Part shown: positions 45,320-53,855 of the stretch, in pieces
How positions within the stretch are numbered: position 1 is the stretch's first letter
How the letters are laid out: the number at the start of each line of letters is the position of its first letter
NCBI GenBank assembly: GCA_030704615.1
Contig: CM060731.1
Coordinates: 20,336,001-20,400,000 of the forward strand
Length of the DNA: 64,000 nucleotides
From: Takakia lepidozioides
Lineage: Eukaryota; Streptophyta; Takakiopsida; Takakiales; Takakiaceae
Reading direction: 5' to 3'
Notes under the pieces: generated by a model
The model's database searches: none
Seen by the model: only the letters and a program-made list of their open reading frames with translations
Told to the model about the DNA's origin: nothing
Program-made: the position numbers and the translations under genes

Positions 45320-47271
45320 TCAAGCAGGAGAGCCTGCACCAAATGACTTCACAATGCCACTAACTCGCTCTGCAAACGCTGGTGATGTGATCCTCTTTCC
45401 AGGAACATGAAATGGGTTCGAAGCAGCATCTACATATGCCGCATGAAATCGCCGAAAAAACTGACCAACACACCCCAAAGTCAGTACTCTCTCGAAGTTT
45501 GATGGAGAATAACTTGGTAGTGGGCCCCATAATAGGATCTTACCACCATACTAGAAAATTCTACACATTTGTCAATTGCTCCCTCCGGACACCGCAGTCA
45601 TTTTCACTTGGCCCAAGAATCATAAGTCAAAAGCCTGGACATGCATCATAAGCTGTCTATGACCGGAGGCTTTCACTTGACCCAAGATTGGAAAGAGCTT
45701 TCGAGGACTGCCGGTATAAGATTGTCACAGGGAAATTAACAAACTGAAAACACTGGCCCTTGTATATTGCACAACAAACCCTCTGCTGGCTAGCATCTAC
45801 AGCAGGGCTGCATACTGATATGGGTGTGGAAGAAAAGACACCATCCAAGTGTATCACTTACATTTCTAACATCAGCATCCCTCAAATCTTGATCAGTGGT
45901 CACCAAAATAAACTTGATCTTGGTGTTACTCAAGTAACCAAACCTGCACAGCCATCAGTCTTTCTTCAGCCCATTTGAAAACCAATGCTTATTAAGTGCT
46001 CACTTCAACCCCCCAACTCCCTTCTTCCAAAACCTGCAAAGGCTCAGTTATTCTTCAAGTCTTTTTAATGGTGATGCTCATTAACCTGCTCATGTCCTAC
46101 CCAACTCATTTCTACACAGACAGGAAACCTCGGAATAAGTATGCTGTACATAACCCCTCTAGATGTTCTTGGAACCCGTATGCCTTCAATGTCAGCTTTG
46201 GGAGCAACATGATTCATTCAACGTACACTTTATAGTCTTCTGTTGGGTAGAGAAGTCCCAAATAAGTCTCATTCAAGCTCACACCTGACTTCTTCGGATT
46301 ATTCACTGGAGCCAGAAACAAAACCCAATACATCAGTCACGGTTGGAACTGGATATACTAAATATAAGATGCCGAAAAGGGCAGGGAGGAGGTCTTGTCA
46401 ATGCTGTGCATATGCTGGTCATGAGCAGAACTGCTTAAAAGTGACTGCTGCCTCTGTTGCACACAATCACCTTGACAAAGATTATCTAGCTCTTAGTCTC
46501 TGCTTAAAGGGAATGACTTGTGAGTCATGTAAGTGCTCACCTTTTTCATCAATGATGTCAAGGGAGCAGTGCACAATATAGTGGAATTTGAGGATATCAT
46601 CACCCTCCATAAAACTCTGCAAATACAACGGGTTGTTCTGCACCTCTTGCCCACCCCTCGTGTCAATTTTCCTCCATAACCAATGCTTACTGATACTTTC
46701 CAACATCCAGGTACAAGACTACGTTATCATACTGCCCTCCTGAACCCTGACGGACATGCTGCGAGGATTAAGCGTACCATCAATGGTCCAGACTTAAGTA
46801 GCCCTAAACATTCCCGTAAGTCTGAGATCTCAGGTAAGTTTCTCACCAGGATATGCTATCTCATGGGAAGGGATGAATCAGAACGACCTTCGATTTCGTT
46901 TACACTTACGCCATCTATGCTCAAGCCATTCTTTTGCATCCGCCACAAAGCAGGGAGGATGATATTTAGTCTAAAACTTGCCCACTGTGCCTCCAAAAGG
47001 CTGGTTGCAAACCTGTTGCAGCTATGACTTGCATCAAACAATCGAAGATGTGGGTAGTGCTCTGGCCTTTGCTGATCTCTAATAATCTGACCACTACGTT
47101 ACAGAGATTTGTCTCTTCTCAAAACCTTAGCATGAGATCCATTTACATCTAGAACGCAAGCATTAGGTTAGATACTTCGAGTCTGACTCGAAGACTGAGA
47201 AGAGAAACGCCGCAGCACTGAAGAAGGACAAGGAGCACACCTGCTGGCCCACCACAGCCACGCAAACAATC
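45320..47271 (-). CDS. TRAPPC2L: TRAPPC2L, trafficking protein particle complex subunit 2-like
   Basis: TRAPPC2L is a small longin/sedlin-fold subunit of the TRAPP tethering complexes acting in ER-Golgi and post-Golgi traffic. Five exons on the minus strand fit in phase: 47271-47239 (MIVCVAVVGQQ), 46637-46541 (NNPLYLQSF, then HYIVHCSLDIIDEK), 46305-46227 (VNNPKKSG, then YLGLLYPTEDYKV), 45943-45862 (FGYLSNTKIKFILVTTD) and 45460-45320 (FFRRFHAAYVDAASNPFHVPG, shortened here to FRRFHAAYVD...SNPFHVPG; ends SPA-stop). They total 143 aa, against about 140 in known plant homologues. The first exon is only 33 bp. All introns are GT-AG. Sequence agreement is strong along the full length, and no gaps or stops remain. 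Confidence 0.94.
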
Positions 47272-47689
47272 ATGGTGATTCCCGCGTTTCTTCAAGATGA
47301 CTCTCTACACGCGAGCAATCTACACTCAACTTTTTCGACAGGAGCATGGCATGATGAGGGCCACAACACCAAACTGCAATTGGGTGACCGTGGAGAACAT
47401 GGATTTCGCAAACAGGGGACAGTGGCCTTGAAGAATTTTTATTGAAGGAAGCTCTGTTGGATGTGGTCAAAGCTGTGCGGGCAGACGACCTAATGCATCC
47501 AGATTCAAGGCAATGCACTAGAGACAATTAGCATCAGCTCTCGTGGGGTTAGCCTCTTTCTGCTCTGCGAGTTACTTGCATGTATGGATTACTGAACATA
47601 AATGAGACGTGCACAGGTTAGGAAAGAGATTGTTAAGATTGCTTGGTACAAGATTAAGACATAGGTACTCATGATACTCATAGTGGTAT
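47272..47689. other. TRAPPC2L upstream region
   Basis: Presumed promoter and leader of TRAPPC2L. It lies only about 400 bp from the relic tail of the inverted PPR copy. No other feature is seen. Confidence 0.4.
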
Positions 47690-48393
47690 TCACAATGAAA
47701 AAATTCAGCAACGTCATGCCAGCTTAAATGTCTTTTCTGGTGGAGGTGCTATGAGGAAGGCCAGTGCAATTTGCTGTCACCCCAGACAAGGATTTAGATA
47801 TGGAGAGAATCACATACAGACTAAGCTGGCGGGTGAAGTGGGTCTGGTAGATCCACCCTGACATTTACAACTCTGGTGAATACCACCATATAGAGAGCTG
47901 CCAATTTGGAAGCTTCCTGATGTGGAAAGTAGAGTAATGCAAGATTTTCCCAGAACACAACAAAGAATTTTTCGTTGAGTCTTCTGGGGATCCCCCGTGT
48001 TCAACCTTTTGATGCAAAACTTTCTAAGCCACTGTGATTCCCCTCGAATTCATATACCATCTTGGAAGGCATTATGTGCAACTGTTCGCCCATCAATCTT
48101 GGAAATAAACTCGGAGGCAGTGTGAACAATTGAAGCTTCTGGATAGTGTGGAGAGATGCCCCAGGGGCTGAGAAGCCCAAAAGCAATGGGCAGCTTCTGA
48201 TTGTGGTGTTACATAGAGAGGGCCTTTTGCTCTTCTTTGCAGCATCCTGTACATCCCACTTGAGAAGGCATCCTGCTGGGCCCTGCCACGTTGCCATGAG
48301 TTCCGCAGGCAGCAGTCACTGAGGGTGGCCAACCAACCACTCCAGCACAGCCCCTGGGACCCCCTTCTGAGCCATCAAGAACCTTCAGGTGTG
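47690..48393 (-). pseudogene. Relic DYW sequence and tail of the fourth PPR gene
   Basis: 48250-48060 carries the same decayed DYW sequence as 25541-25719 (AFGL, SEFISKI and FQDG in shifted frames). From 48014 down to 47690 the match switches to the tail of the third PPR gene (31455-31735) with an insertion of about 100 bp. No deaminase motif is intact. Confidence 0.75.
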
Positions 48394-50963
48394 TTATGAC
48401 TTATGACACCTATCCATCTCCATCATCATTTTTCCCACCTTTGCAGTATCCTCCCACCCTCCAGCTGCAGAATAGATGTCGGATAGCAACACATAAGTTG
48501 CAGCATCCTGTGCATCCCACTTGAGGAGGCATTCTGCCACACGTTCTGCCACCTCCACATTGCCATGAGTTCTGCAGGCAGCAAGTAAGGTCCCCCACAC
48601 CACCGCGGCAGCAGCTGGTTCAATTGGCATTTTGTTAATGAACTCCTCTGCCTCCTCCATATGCCCTGCACGGCCAAGAAGATCCACCATACCTGTGATA
48701 TGCTGAACTTTAGGAGTGAGGCCATGATCTCGACTCATCGAGTCAAAATAGTGCTTGCCTTCATCAACTAGGCCCACATGGCTACATGCAGAGAGAAGAC
48801 ATGTAAAAGTGATAGAGCTCGGCTTCAAGCCTTCCTGTGCCATGACTTCAAACAGTTGGAGGGCCTCCCTACCACATCCATGCTGACCATATCCAGCAAT
48901 CATAACACTCCAGGAGACCACATCTCGTTGATCCATACTATCAAACACTTGATGTGCATCCATTAAACTCCCACATTTGGCATACATGTTGACAAGGGCA
49001 TTCTCCAAAATAGTGTATGACCTTATTCCAGCTTTGAGGATGTCAGCATGGACCTCTTTGCCCTTTTCCAGAGCTGCCAGGCTGGCACACGCATTGAGAA
49101 CGGAAATGAAAGTGATCTTGTCTGGCTTTACCCCCTTCCCTATCATTTGATCATACAACTGCAAAGCCTCCTTACCACACCCATGCTGAGCATATCCAGC
49201 AATCATAGCACTCCAGGAGACTACATTGCATTCAACGATATTGTTGAATACTTGACATGCATCCTTCATGCTTCTGCATTTGGCATACATAGCAACAAGG
49301 GCAGTCTCCACAATGACATCTAGTGGAAATCCAGCTTTGACGATGTCAGCATGGACCTCTTTGCCCTTTTCTAGGGCTGCAAGGCTGGCACACGCATTCA
49401 GAACGCTAATGAATGTGACCTTGTCTGGCGTCACTCCTTTCCGTACCATTCGTTCATACATCACCAAAGCCTCCGTACCAAACCCATGCTGAGCATATCC
49501 TGCAATCATTGTACTCCATGAGACCAGATTGGGCTTCATACCTTCCTGCTCCATTTGCTCAAATAGTTGCAGGGCCTGTCCACAACAACCATGGTGAGCA
49601 TATCCGGTGATTAATGTGTTCCATGACACCACATTTCGGTGAGACATGTTGTCAAACACTTGCTGTGCATCCTTCACGTTCCCACATTTGGCATACATGT
49701 CAACAAGGGCAGTCTCCAGAATAATATCTGGCCCAATTCCAGCTTTAATGATGTTACCATGGATCTCCTTGCCCTTTTCCAGGTTTGCCAGGCTGGCACA
49801 TGCGTTGACGATGCAAATGAAAGTAACTTTGTCCGGCGCAACGCCTTCCCTTACCATCTCCTCATAGGTCTCCAAGGCCTCCCTACCACACCCCTGCTGG
49901 ACGTATCCTGTGATCATTATGCTCCAGGTGACCACATCCCGTTCAGCGATTTTATCAAACACTCGAAGTGCATTTTTCATGCTCCCACATTTGGCATACA
50001 TGCTCAAAAGAGTATTCTTCAGAATGATATTCGGCTGAATTCCAGTTTCGATGATGTCAGCATGAATCTCTTTACCCTTTTCCAGAGCTGCCAGGCTTGC
50101 ACATGCCTTGAGAATGCAAACAAATGTGACCTGAGTGCGTGTCACACCTTCCCGTATCATTTGCTCATAGATCTCCAAAGCCTCCCTACCACACCCATGC
50201 TGAGCATACCCTGCAATCATCACACTCCATGAGACCATATTTCGTTGAGTCATACTGTCAAACACTTGACGCGCATACTCGATGCTCCCACATTTGGCAT
50301 ACATGCCAACAAGGGCAGTAGTTAGAATGATATCTGGTGCGATTCTAGCTTTGAGGATGTCATGATGGACCTCAATGCCCTTTCCCAGGGCTTCCAGGCT
50401 GGCATACACCCCGAGGACAGAAATGAATGTGACCCTGTCAGGCTTCACCCCTTTCAGTATCATTAGCTTGTAAATCTCGAGGGCCTCTCTACTACACCCA
50501 TGCTTCGCATAGCCCGCTATCATTGTATTCCACGTAAGCATATCTCGTTCAAGCATTTTGTCAAACACTAGGCGTGCATCCACCACACTTCCACACTTGG
50601 CAAACATGTTGATGAGGGTGTTGAGTACAAGGAGATTTGGTTTGTATCCACTTTGAATAATGTGGGCATGCACCTGCTTTCCCTCTGCTAGGCGTTTCAT
50701 TTTGATGCACGTCTTTAAGAGACATACATAAGTATTGGGGTCAGCCAAAATGCTTCCTTGGTTCAAAATGTGAATCGAATCTTTCAGTTGTCCTGCCTTA
50801 CATCGTGTCCTCACATCCCCACAAAATTCAGAAGAGTTCTTGTGGACTTCCTCTCTTGTTCCTCTTTGAAAAGCAGTGGCTAGGGTTGAGATGCCTGATT
50901 TGAACAACTGAGACCGATTCAACCCTGCCATCCTGCATGACTCAAAACTCTTCATGAGGAGAG
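48015..50963 (-). repeat. Inverted duplication, reverse arm
   Basis: This is the partner of 22799-25750, with 22.3 kb of spacer between the arms. Upstream of the start codon the two loci share nothing (here a T-rich TTTTTTTTAGG stretch), so the breakpoint lies within about 10 bp of the start codon. Confidence 0.92.
48394..50955 (-). CDS. PLS-class PPR protein lacking a DYW domain
   Basis: ATG 50955 (MKSFESCRMAGLNRSQL) gives 853 aa. The frame is open a further 35 codons upstream without an ATG. Repeats: six MYAKCGS-type P-L-S triplets, one irregular stretch with GMKPNLVSWSTMIAGYA, then an E region (VDLLGRAGHM, then YVLLSDIYSAAGGWED) ending MEMDRCHKS. The DYW deaminase is absent and only a relic lies downstream, so editing would need a partner protein supplied in trans. 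It is the intact near-identical copy of the broken gene at 22807-25368, with TAC where that copy has TAA. Organelle targeting is expected for the family, but no clear transit peptide is seen. Confidence 0.88.
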   Translation of the reverse strand: MKSFESCRMAGLNRSQLFKSGISTLATAFQRGTREEVHKNSSEFCGDVRTRCKAGQLKDSIHILNQGSILADPNTYVCLLKTCIKMKRLAEGKQVHAHIIQSGYKPNLLVLNTLINMFAKCGSVVDARLVFDKMLERDMLTWNTMIAGYAKHGCSREALEIYKLMILKGVKPDRVTFISVLGVYASLEALGKGIEVHHDILKARIAPDIILTTALVGMYAKCGSIEYARQVFDSMTQRNMVSWSVMIAGYAQHGCGREALEIYEQMIREGVTRTQVTFVCILKACASLAALEKGKEIHADIIETGIQPNIILKNTLLSMYAKCGSMKNALRVFDKIAERDVVTWSIMITGYVQQGCGREALETYEEMVREGVAPDKVTFICIVNACASLANLEKGKEIHGNIIKAGIGPDIILETALVDMYAKCGNVKDAQQVFDNMSHRNVVSWNTLITGYAHHGCCGQALQLFEQMEQEGMKPNLVSWSTMIAGYAQHGFGTEALVMYERMVRKGVTPDKVTFISVLNACASLAALEKGKEVHADIVKAGFPLDVIVETALVAMYAKCRSMKDACQVFNNIVECNVVSWSAMIAGYAQHGCGKEALQLYDQMIGKGVKPDKITFISVLNACASLAALEKGKEVHADILKAGIRSYTILENALVNMYAKCGSLMDAHQVFDSMDQRDVVSWSVMIAGYGQHGCGREALQLFEVMAQEGLKPSSITFTCLLSACSHVGLVDEGKHYFDSMSRDHGLTPKVQHITGMVDLLGRAGHMEEAEEFINKMPIEPAAAAVVWGTLLAACRTHGNVEVAERVAECLLKWDAQDAATYVLLSDIYSAAGGWEDTAKVGKMMMEMDRCHKS

Positions 50964-52210
50964 AAAAACCTAAAAAAAAGGTCTTCTGCTCCTGCTGCTG
51001 TGCTTCATTTGGGCCTTCTTTGAGCACCTGCACCACATTGGTTGCACCATGAGTAATCAACTCAGTCAGGTCACACTCTACAAATACAGTTCATCTACCT
51101 CCAAATTGATCGGTATTAAATCATCTCTTGCGTTTTCAAGCTGTCGTAGTGAGATAGTTTGGTGTGACCCTCCTTTTGTGAATTTCCATGCTAACCCCTC
51201 AACCCTAATCTCCTTGGATTTTAGAGACCGACAAAAACTGCTCTCTTGTATACACTAAGATCAGCACATGACACCATAGAAAGAGGGAGAGGGGCCGCAG
51301 TATAAACTACTCACGTTAGAAGCCAAATCCAGATGACTACAGTTAAACAGCATGTGAAGTAGAGGAGGGGCCATTGTTATCTAGGTGAGATACTAACTGA
51401 ACTTCAGACAAAGAGGGTAATCAACAGGAAGGTAAAAGGTGAGTGTCAACAAGGAACATCGAGGTTACCTCAACATGCAGCCGCACTAGGAGCTTCAAAT
51501 CTTCTGCTACTACCATTTTAGTTTCTTTCTCCTGCTCTGCCGATCTACCGTCTGCTAGCGATGGCAATTTCTGATCCCCCCCTGTACAGAAGCTGATGGG
51601 GTACTTAAGGTGCACCATTTTGGAGACCACTCACATGTCTCACTAAACCCATCAACAGGCTTGTTAAGGCCATCTAGCACACAAACAGTCTTGTCCCTTG
51701 CATCAATTAAGCCTCATGAGTCATTTCCATGTACCATCAACCCCCCCAAGAAACAAAAACTCTTCTGGTATGCTCTTTTGGTATTGGGAATGTGTATGAG
51801 CCCTGAAGGATGATTTCAAGCTCTTCTCAGCCAGGTGAGTTCCTCTGTGGCCTTATCAGTAAGACAGTGCACCATGATAAGAAATAAATAAACATCAATT
51901 TACAGCCATTCCTCGCATCTTCAAGTCTCCAGCCTTATTCATTGCACACAAAGAGACCAGAGGACATGAGAAGTTCCAGCTTGACTAGCTACAATATCTT
52001 TCTTGGCCACGTCTTCCAAAGTACATTCTGAGGTAAGCTAAAATCCATCTCAGGGGATCCCAATGTCATTAGACAATTGAAACTGTTCTCAGGATGGCGG
52101 CTTTCCGTTCTCTCATCTCAGTGGAATTCAGAAAATAAAAAAGAATAGCCAGATTTCAGTCCGCATTCAGCTAATCTGTCTTTCAAGGAAAAAACGAATT
52201 CTGTTCCTCA
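50964..52210. other. Spacer between the fourth PPR gene and EIF1AD
   Basis: A minus-strand frame at 51421-51630 looks protein-like (EDLKLLVRLHVE) but is unrecognised. 51905-52110 is a dispersed repeat related to 41690-41900. Nothing else is supported. Confidence 0.4.
51905..52110. repeat. Dispersed repeat fragment, second copy
   Basis: Related to the fragment in BSD intron 1 (41690-41900) in the same orientation, with moderate identity. It shares GAAGTTCCA and GGGATCCCAATGTCAT. Confidence 0.55.
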
Positions 52211-52825
52211 TCATAGCGTCCTTTCACCTTCCAAATCACGTGAATCATTTTCACTTTCTGAATCTGATACTTCATTTATACTCATAGCGTGCAACCTATT
52301 GCAATTGGCCTCCAAAGGGGGTAAACCGTCATCGTCCTCACTTGTACTATCCTCATCACTAGCCCCACTACTTTGAACAATATTTACAAGCGATCCACTA
52401 CCTTCGGTCTTTAGCGTCCCATCATGTGCCTCGCTGAGGCCAACACTTTCTGGAAGCTCAGCCCTCGCTGATCGAGAATCATTCGCATTTTCTTGAAAAG
52501 CTGAAGGCCAGAATGAGGTTTTACGCAGTGCACGTGTTTGTTCCTCCAAAAGCACTCTGGATATAGTCCCTGTCACCTTACTTCCATCTTCAACCGCCTT
52601 TTCTCGATCAACCTCGTCGACCAACACAAAGTTGCCTCTCTTAATCCAGATGGTTTTCTGGAACTTGGCAGGAAGCAAACACAAGGTCTTACCTCCCTCC
52701 TTATTCTCAGCTTCTATAAGATTGGAGCCTCTCAGCCCAATGACGCGCATAACGACATGACCCAGCTCAGGCTCCGTGATCCCTCCCAAAGCATTTTTCT
52801 TCAGATTCTTCCTTCCTCCTCCCAT
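52211..52825 (-). CDS. EIF1AD-like RNA-binding protein (eIF1A-like domain)
   Basis: One exon of 204 codons starts MGGGRKNLKKNA. Residues about 18-95 form an S1/eIF1A-like OB fold: HVVMRVIGLRGSNLIEAEN, then CLLPAKFQKTIWIKRGNFVL and the VTGTISRVL strand. This is the EIF1AD family, small nuclear proteins related to eIF1A with proposed roles in RNA binding and cell proliferation. The C-terminal half is disordered and acidic (ASDEDSTSEDDDGLPPLEAN, then SDSESENDS), as in other members. An intronless coding region is common in plant homologues. It is not eIF1A itself, because the N-terminus and the acidic tail differ. Confidence 0.92.
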   Translation of the reverse strand: MGGGRKNLKKNALGGITEPELGHVVMRVIGLRGSNLIEAENKEGGKTLCLLPAKFQKTIWIKRGNFVLVDEVDREKAVEDGSKVTGTISRVLLEEQTRALRKTSFWPSAFQENANDSRSARAELPESVGLSEAHDGTLKTEGSGSLVNIVQSSGASDEDSTSEDDDGLPPLEANCNRLHAMSINEVSDSESENDSRDLEGERTL

Positions 52826-53076
52826 ATCTGCACCTCTGCTCTGCTGTTGCTACTTCTATGCCATGAGGCAGCGTCCAACACTCGCTCCCATGGACCTGCA
52901 ATCCATCTTCTTCACCTCCTCCCCCTCTCTCTCGCAGTCTCCAAACCCTAATCCTGCATCGCAGACCTCGTACGAAATTTACTGGATGAACAACAGAGAA
53001 CTGTCCATCCCCTGTGGTCATTCATCCATCGCAGCTTTTCTAGATAAACATATTCTTACTTATTTTAACAGAAAAC
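52826..53076. other. EIF1AD upstream region
   Basis: Presumed promoter and 5' leader of EIF1AD. No other feature is recognised. Confidence 0.4.
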
Positions 53077-53285
53077 TTTTTTTTTTTTTATAAAAGGGAA
53101 ACACCTGGGAGCGACGGCTCACAAATCAGGCCCCTTAATAGTGAGAGGAGAAAATAACCTCTTTCACAGTAACCTGCCATGAATGGGGCACCTCCCAGGA
53201 ACCATACCACACCCGTCAGTAGCAAGATTTGACCCCAGAATCATCTGGGTGGCACTCAGTGCACTTAACCAACTGAGCTACTGAC
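53077..53285 (-). mobile_element. tRNA-derived SINE-like element
   Basis: Read on the minus strand, the element starts with a 71-nt tRNA-like unit (53285-53215) whose ends GTCAGTAG and CTACTGAC are perfectly complementary, like an acceptor stem. An exact Pol III A-box TAGCTCAGTTGG (53280-53269) and a B-box-like GGTCAAATC (53234-53226, one mismatch) are present. A tRNA-unrelated body of about 125 bp follows, then a run of 13 A (53089-53077). This is the classical SINE plan. A target-site duplication was not found. A plain tRNA pseudogene is less likely because of the body and the A tail. Confidence 0.78.
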
Positions 53286-53855
53286 TGTTGGTTAAAAATT
53301 TCAACCTGAAAAAGGTTGTCACGAATGATGACCGGATGTACTCTCATCCATTTGTTTTCTTTTTATTTTATTTTGTTTTTTGTTTTTTAATAAAAAGTTT
53401 TAATTTTAAGCAGTTGATTATTCATTATTCGACGTATCAGATCAGAATAATATCAATCGCTCTGTATCACCACTCGATTCAAAATTACTTTTCCCGCCAA
53501 CAATCCATCCCTATCTTTTATGAAAGTGAATGGGCTTATCACTGTCTTTTACAGGGAAGTTGACAGAGTGACCTGGGCTTGAGGCATTCCCTATTACATC
53601 GACCTTCCTTTACGCTCAGTGGAAACAGGATTGCTGGAGCTATCAGATCCACTTTTGGCCAATGAGTATGCCTTCTGCTGGAAGGGATTAAAACCCACGG
53701 CTTGGAAGGTCTTGGGTACTATCCAGTTCCCCATCCTCTCTCCGGTTATGTAGCCAAGAAACAGCACATTGCAATGGCATTTGGCTAACCTTGTTCGGAA
53801 TATGCCCACTTTTGAGCTATGCTACAGTTCAAGGCTTTTTGCCAGTCAACATGAA
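53286..53855. other. Spacer before the DEG5 3' end
   Basis: AT-rich (53340-53420) and then the DEG5 3' flank. No gene is seen. Confidence 0.4.

Noticed and set aside
49639-50232. Plus-strand 197-codon frame over the fourth PPR gene (and its twin at 23530-24123 minus)
   Set aside because: These are antisense shadows of PPR repeats. The repeats keep several frames open periodically.
51421-51630. Short minus-strand frame (EDLKLLVRLHVE) before EIF1AD
   Set aside because: Protein-like in composition only. No homology recognised and no splice partners identified.
52538-52951. Plus-strand 137-codon frame over EIF1AD
   Set aside because: It is the shadow of the clearly conserved minus-strand EIF1AD coding sequence.
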